This document shows, piece by piece, positions 6,209-8,899 of a stretch of DNA of 8,899 nt. Made by a program: the position numbers and the translations under genes. The stretch comes from Alphaproteobacteria bacterium (GTDB lineage: Bacteria > Pseudomonadota > Alphaproteobacteria > RF32 > CAG-239). The DNA lies in assembly GCA_017477035.1 (NCBI GenBank), contig JAFUXW010000021.1, forward strand, positions 1 through 8,899. Direction: 5' to 3'. Each line of letters starts with the position of its first letter. Within the stretch, counting starts at the first letter, position 1. A model generated the notes under the pieces. The model worked only from the letters and a program-made list of their open reading frames with translations, did no database searches and was not told the origin of the DNA.

Positions 6209-7204
6209 AAACAATGTTTCTTTAAGACGCTGTAAAGTTTTTTGTGCAAACGGACGCGCTCTGGTTGCTCCATCTTCAAGCAGACCTATAGCTTCGCCAT
6301 AGTGCGCCATATAGTAGTCATAGACTTCTTTAGCTTCACGAGTTTCGTTCAAAACCGTCTCCAATAGCATTGCCTTCGTGTGACCATAACCGAGTTTTCC
6401 CTCATGCAGACCTTGGGCCATTTCCTCAACTTTTTCAGAAGGGGCAATACATTTGTATATTTGATAAACAATCACATCATCCGGATTTTTAGGCTCTTCT
6501 ATCGGTTTGGAATCCGTAACCGTGGAATAAATAGCCTTTTTAATAACCTTTTCATCTTCAAATATCGGAATAACGTTATTATACGATTTGCTCATCTTAC
6601 GCCCGTCGGTCCCCGGTAAAACCGCTACATTATCGGCAGTTACATATTCCGGTAATTTCAGCAGTTCTTTATCATAATACGCATTAACGGCACCGGCAAT
6701 ATCTCGAGCAATTTCCACGTGTTGAATCTGGTCTTTGCCAACCGGAACTATGTCGGTATCCATTGCCAGAATATCGGCAGCCATCAACGTAGGGTATGTA
6801 TAAAGTCCCATATTGACCCCGTCATCGGCAGGCTTATTTTCAGCCAAATTACGTTCTACGCAAGCCTTATAAGCGTGGGATTTGTTCATAAATCCTTTGG
6901 GTGTAAAAGCATATAAAATGGTGGTAATTTCATTTATTTCAGGTATATCAGATTGTCTGTAAAAATAATCGGTTTCCGGTTTCAGTCCGGCCGCCAAATA
7001 CGTACAGGCAATTTCTTTGATTTCTTTTTGCAAAAGTTCGGGATCTTTCATAAAATTAATTGCGTGATAATCGGCAATAAACAGATTAAATCTCTGTGCC
7101 TGATGCCCCATTTCTATTGCCGGCTTAATGGCTCCGAAATAATTTCCGATATGTGGTTTTCCAGTCGGTTTTACACCGGTTAAAATACACTTGTTTGCAA
7201 ACAT
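6203..7204 (-). CDS. trpS: Tryptophan--tRNA ligase
   Basis: TrpRS charges tRNA-Trp with tryptophan and is a class I synthetase. The 333-residue protein has both class signatures: PHIGN at 17-21 (the HIGH motif) and KMSKS at 203-207. AADIL, within the stretch TLMAADILAMDTDIVPVG (139-156), matches the tryptophan-pocket region. The start ATG at 7204 has an AGAGGG-type ribosome site about four to five bases upstream. The length is normal. The N-terminal reading TGVKPTGKPHIGNYFGAIKP and the VGKDQ stretch differ from the QPTGNLHLGNYLGAI and VGEDQ forms usual in alphaproteobacteria and resemble a second bacterial TrpRS type with a PHxGNY motif. It converges on ddl and diverges from serS. Confidence 0.97.
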   Translation of the reverse strand: MFANKCILTGVKPTGKPHIGNYFGAIKPAIEMGHQAQRFNLFIADYHAINFMKDPELLQKEIKEIACTYLAAGLKPETDYFYRQSDIPEINEITTILYAFTPKGFMNKSHAYKACVERNLAENKPADDGVNMGLYTYPTLMAADILAMDTDIVPVGKDQIQHVEIARDIAGAVNAYYDKELLKLPEYVTADNVAVLPGTDGRKMSKSYNNVIPIFEDEKVIKKAIYSTVTDSKPIEEPKNPDDVIVYQIYKCIAPSEKVEEMAQGLHEGKLGYGHTKAMLLETVLNETREAKEVYDYYMAHYGEAIGLLEDGATRARPFAQKTLQRLKETLFG

Positions 7205-7236
7205 AATTCCCTCTCTTTTGCTATATTTGGGCTTAA

Positions 7237-7263
7237 GCTATACCGATATGATTTTAAAATCAA
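7237..7263 (-). promoter_or_regulatory. Candidate trpS promoter
   Basis: On the minus strand TTGATT (7263-7258) and TATAGC (7242-7237) are separated by 15 bases, a little short. The -35 box overlaps the palindrome TGATTTTAAAATCA. Other AT-rich -10-like hexamers exist nearby, so the exact promoter is uncertain. Confidence 0.3.
7249..7262. repeat. 14-base perfect palindrome in the trpS-serS divergent region
   Basis: TGATTTTAAAATCA reads the same on both strands. It lies between the two divergent synthetase genes, close to the candidate trpS -35 box and upstream of the serS promoter. It could be an operator, but in AT-rich DNA such a palindrome can also occur by chance. Confidence 0.4.
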
Positions 7264-7283
7264 TTAAAAACATAAAATTTATA

Positions 7284-7311
7284 TTGTATTATTGCAGAAT
7301 CGCCGTATAAT
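7284..7311 (+). promoter_or_regulatory. serS promoter
   Basis: TTGTAT (7284-7289), a 16-base spacer and a perfect TATAAT (7306-7311) precede serS, predicting a leader of about 30 bases. The spacer contains GAATC (7297-7301), a GANTC site of the kind methylated by CcrM in many alphaproteobacteria. The -35 box matches only at TTG. Confidence 0.5.
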
Positions 7312-7349
7312 CTCCGGCAGGTTTAATTTATTTTATGGGGTAAAAACTT

Positions 7350-8630
7350 ATGTTAGATATTAAATTTATCGCCGATAACACGGATTGGGTAAAACAAAGC
7401 TTGGCCAGAAAAGGTTTTCCGGCCGAGAAAGTAGATGAACTTCTGAAGACTTATTATGAGATGAACAAATTAAAAACTTCATCTCAAGCATTGGCGGAAG
7501 AAAAAAATAAATTAAGTAACTCCATAAAATCAGCATCTTCCGAGGAAAGAACGGCGATTATCGCAAAAAGCAAAGCTGTGGGTGAGGAGTTTAAAACTCA
7601 GCAGGAAAATTTAGCAAAATTAGAAAATGAGTTTAATGACATGATGCTTCGTATGCCTAATTATCCGAGCGAAGAAAGTCCGGACGGACCGGATGACAGT
7701 GCTAATGTGGTTCGTCGTAAGGTTGGTGAAATACCGCATTTTGATTTTCAACCTAAAGACCATGTTGAATTGATGGAATTTAACGATTGGAGCGAAATGG
7801 AACGGATTGCCAAAGTATCGGGTTCTCGCACGTATGCCATCAAAAATGATTTAGCTCAGCTTGAATTAGCCATTCATATGTTGGTTATGGATAAATTAAG
7901 ATTTCATGGTTTTACTTTGATTACAGTTCCGGCAATATCTAAAGAAAAGCCTCTTTATAATCAAGGGTATTTGCCATTTGCTAAAGATGAAATTTATTAT
8001 ATGCCGGCCGATGATTTGTATTTATCCGGCACTGCCGAATTGATTTTGAACTCACTTCGTGCCGATGAAATGATGACCGAAGCCGATTTACCGGTATTAT
8101 ATGCCGGTTTCTCTCCATGTTTCCGTCGTGAAGCCGGAGCAGCCGGTAAGGATACCCGTGGTTTAGTCAGAGTGCATCAATTCTTTAAAACCGAACAATT
8201 TGTTATTTGCAAAAATGATATTGCAGAGAGCGAAAAATGGCATCAAACTTTGTTGCAAATTTCTGAGGAAGTGTTGCAAGATTTGGAATTGCCATATCAG
8301 GTTTTGGAGGTTTGTACCGGAGATATGGGAGCTCCTAAATATCGTCAATATGATTTGGAAGCTTGGGTTCCTTCGCAAAATTGCTATCGCGAAACTCACT
8401 CTTGTTCCAATATTACCGATTGGCAAGCTCGACGCACTAATTTGCGTTACCGTGCCAATGACGGTAAAGTTAAGTTCTGCCATACCTTGAACAATACCGG
8501 TATTGCAACTCCGCGGGCCTTGGTTCCATTTATAGAGAATCATCAGCAAGCAGATGGAACCGTTAGAATTCCGGTAAAGTTGCAACCATATTTAGGCGGC
8601 AAAAAATATATAGGTAAAAATGCAAAATAA
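7350..8630 (+). CDS. serS: Serine--tRNA ligase
   Basis: SerRS charges tRNA-Ser (and tRNA-Sec where present) and is a class II synthetase acting as a dimer. The 426-residue protein has the N-terminal tRNA-binding coiled-coil arm (about 1-110), the serine-binding TAE at 228-230, motif 2 around FRREAGAAGKDTRGLVRVHQF (258-278 region), the GDMG element at 324-327, and motif 3 LNNTGIATPR at 380-389 with its Arg389. The start ATG has a GGGGT-like ribosome site (7337-7341) about nine bases upstream. Several signatures are atypical: motif 3 usually reads LNGSGLAVGR, and YRETHSCSNITDWQARR replaces the more common YREISSCSNCEDFQARR. These variants recall SerRS of candidate-phylum bacteria and may point to transfer, but this is from memory. 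The stop overlaps the next gene. Confidence 0.97.
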   Translation: MLDIKFIADNTDWVKQSLARKGFPAEKVDELLKTYYEMNKLKTSSQALAEEKNKLSNSIKSASSEERTAIIAKSKAVGEEFKTQQENLAKLENEFNDMMLRMPNYPSEESPDGPDDSANVVRRKVGEIPHFDFQPKDHVELMEFNDWSEMERIAKVSGSRTYAIKNDLAQLELAIHMLVMDKLRFHGFTLITVPAISKEKPLYNQGYLPFAKDEIYYMPADDLYLSGTAELILNSLRADEMMTEADLPVLYAGFSPCFRREAGAAGKDTRGLVRVHQFFKTEQFVICKNDIAESEKWHQTLLQISEEVLQDLELPYQVLEVCTGDMGAPKYRQYDLEAWVPSQNCYRETHSCSNITDWQARRTNLRYRANDGKVKFCHTLNNTGIATPRALVPFIENHQQADGTVRIPVKLQPYLGGKKYIGKNAK

Positions 8631-8899
8631 AGTAGCACAAATTTTTGAATTTATGAAAATTTTAGACAAGGTGTGCTTGGTCAAACGAGCCACCTTGCTT
8701 TCAGATGGAACTTCAGAAACGGATTCTTCGCATACGTTTAAATTGTTATTTTGGATTATTGTGGTATATCCGTATTTAAAGCACAGGTATAATTATACCA
8801 AATTACTGGAGTTAGCGTTAGTTCACGATATTGCTGAAGCTGAGACAGGAGATTGTCCGAAATCTGTGCAGTATGCACATCCTGAAATGAAAAAAATCA
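8620..8899 (+). CDS. HD-domain phosphohydrolase, HDDC2/YfbR-like (partial, 3' end cut)
   Basis: An ORF starting at ATG 8620 overlaps the end of serS by 11 bases in another frame and runs to the window edge, giving 93 visible residues. It has the arrangement of HD-domain 5'-nucleotidase-like proteins: RATLLSDGTSETDSSHTF, with His38, then LELALVHDIAEAETGD with the metal-binding His69-Asp70 pair and the acidic continuation. Such enzymes typically dephosphorylate deoxynucleoside monophosphates, but the substrate here is unknown. A modest ribosome site (AGGT, 8612-8615) lies just upstream inside serS, and the overlap suggests translational coupling. There is no frame disruption in the visible part. 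Confidence 0.85.
   Translation, partial: MQNKVAQIFEFMKILDKVCLVKRATLLSDGTSETDSSHTFKLLFWIIVVYPYLKHRYNYTKLLELALVHDIAEAETGDCPKSVQYAHPEMKKI
8667..8697 (+). repeat. Strong hairpin inside the start of the HD-domain gene
   Basis: CAAGGTG (8667-8673) pairs with CACCTTG (8691-8697), and GCTTG (8675-8679) pairs with CGAGC (8686-8690) with one G-U pair. There is a single bulged T (8674) and a six-base loop (8680-8685). This makes 12 base pairs and is more GC-rich than the surroundings. It begins 37 bases after the serS stop and lies in codons 16-26 of the HD-domain gene. Only CTTTC follows, so it is a poor intrinsic terminator. It may shape mRNA processing or translation, or be incidental to coding. Confidence 0.6.

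Noticed and set aside
8163..8585. Minus-strand ORF of 140 codons opposite serS
   Set aside because: It is antisense to the conserved catalytic core of SerRS and shows no recognisable domain.
1..8899. CRISPR array, insertion sequence, prophage, toxin-antitoxin or other defence system
   Set aside because: No direct repeat array, transposase, integrase, or small paired genes are visible. The genes are all housekeeping or plausibly so.

Overview
The window is an AT-rich stretch of bacterial chromosome, densely packed with housekeeping genes. The organism is most likely an alphaproteobacterium. The best evidence is MreB, whose C-terminal half reads like alphaproteobacterial MreB from end to end, supported by a MiaA with alphaproteobacterial-looking motifs. 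I see no mobile element, CRISPR array, rRNA, tRNA or phage gene, and no gap between genes exceeds about 150 bases. All eight complete genes end in TAA.

Positions 1-5206 hold a minus-strand series, read right to left: a secreted DUF3108 protein, trhP (a U32-family tRNA hydroxylation protein), miaA (tRNA A37 prenyltransferase), mreB, mreC, and then what looks like the first 30 codons of mreD running off the left edge. The first three genes are tightly coupled (a 1-base overlap, then a 2-base gap) and are probably driven by a promoter with a perfect TATAAT next to ddl. The mre genes follow after 65 bases, with at most a weak promoter of their own and no terminator before them, so read-through from miaA is likely. 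TrhP and MiaA modify the anticodon loop (U34 and A37). MreB, MreC and MreD form the rod-shape elongasome that guides lateral cell-wall synthesis.

Positions 5279-6187 carry ddl (D-Ala-D-Ala ligase, peptidoglycan precursor synthesis) on the plus strand, divergent from the DUF3108 gene. It ends tail to tail with trpS (minus strand, 6203-7204), with a short imperfect hairpin between the two stop codons. A 145-base divergent region separates trpS from serS (plus, 7350-8630) and holds a good serS promoter and a 14-base perfect palindrome. serS overlaps by 11 bases the start of an HD-domain phosphohydrolase gene that leaves the window at the right edge.

The core content is ordinary. The points worth a second look are: (1) an in-frame TAG at codon 16 of the apparent mreD, followed three bases later by a nearly perfect 28-base inverted repeat; (2) a miaA that can only be full length if it starts at CTG, with a strong GAGGAG ribosome site inside the end of trhP; (3) a strong hairpin inside the first codons of the HD-domain gene; (4) two tRNA synthetases whose signature motifs look unlike the usual alphaproteobacterial forms; and (5) a His-to-Tyr change at a normally conserved position of Ddl. 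I found no convincing new multi-gene system.
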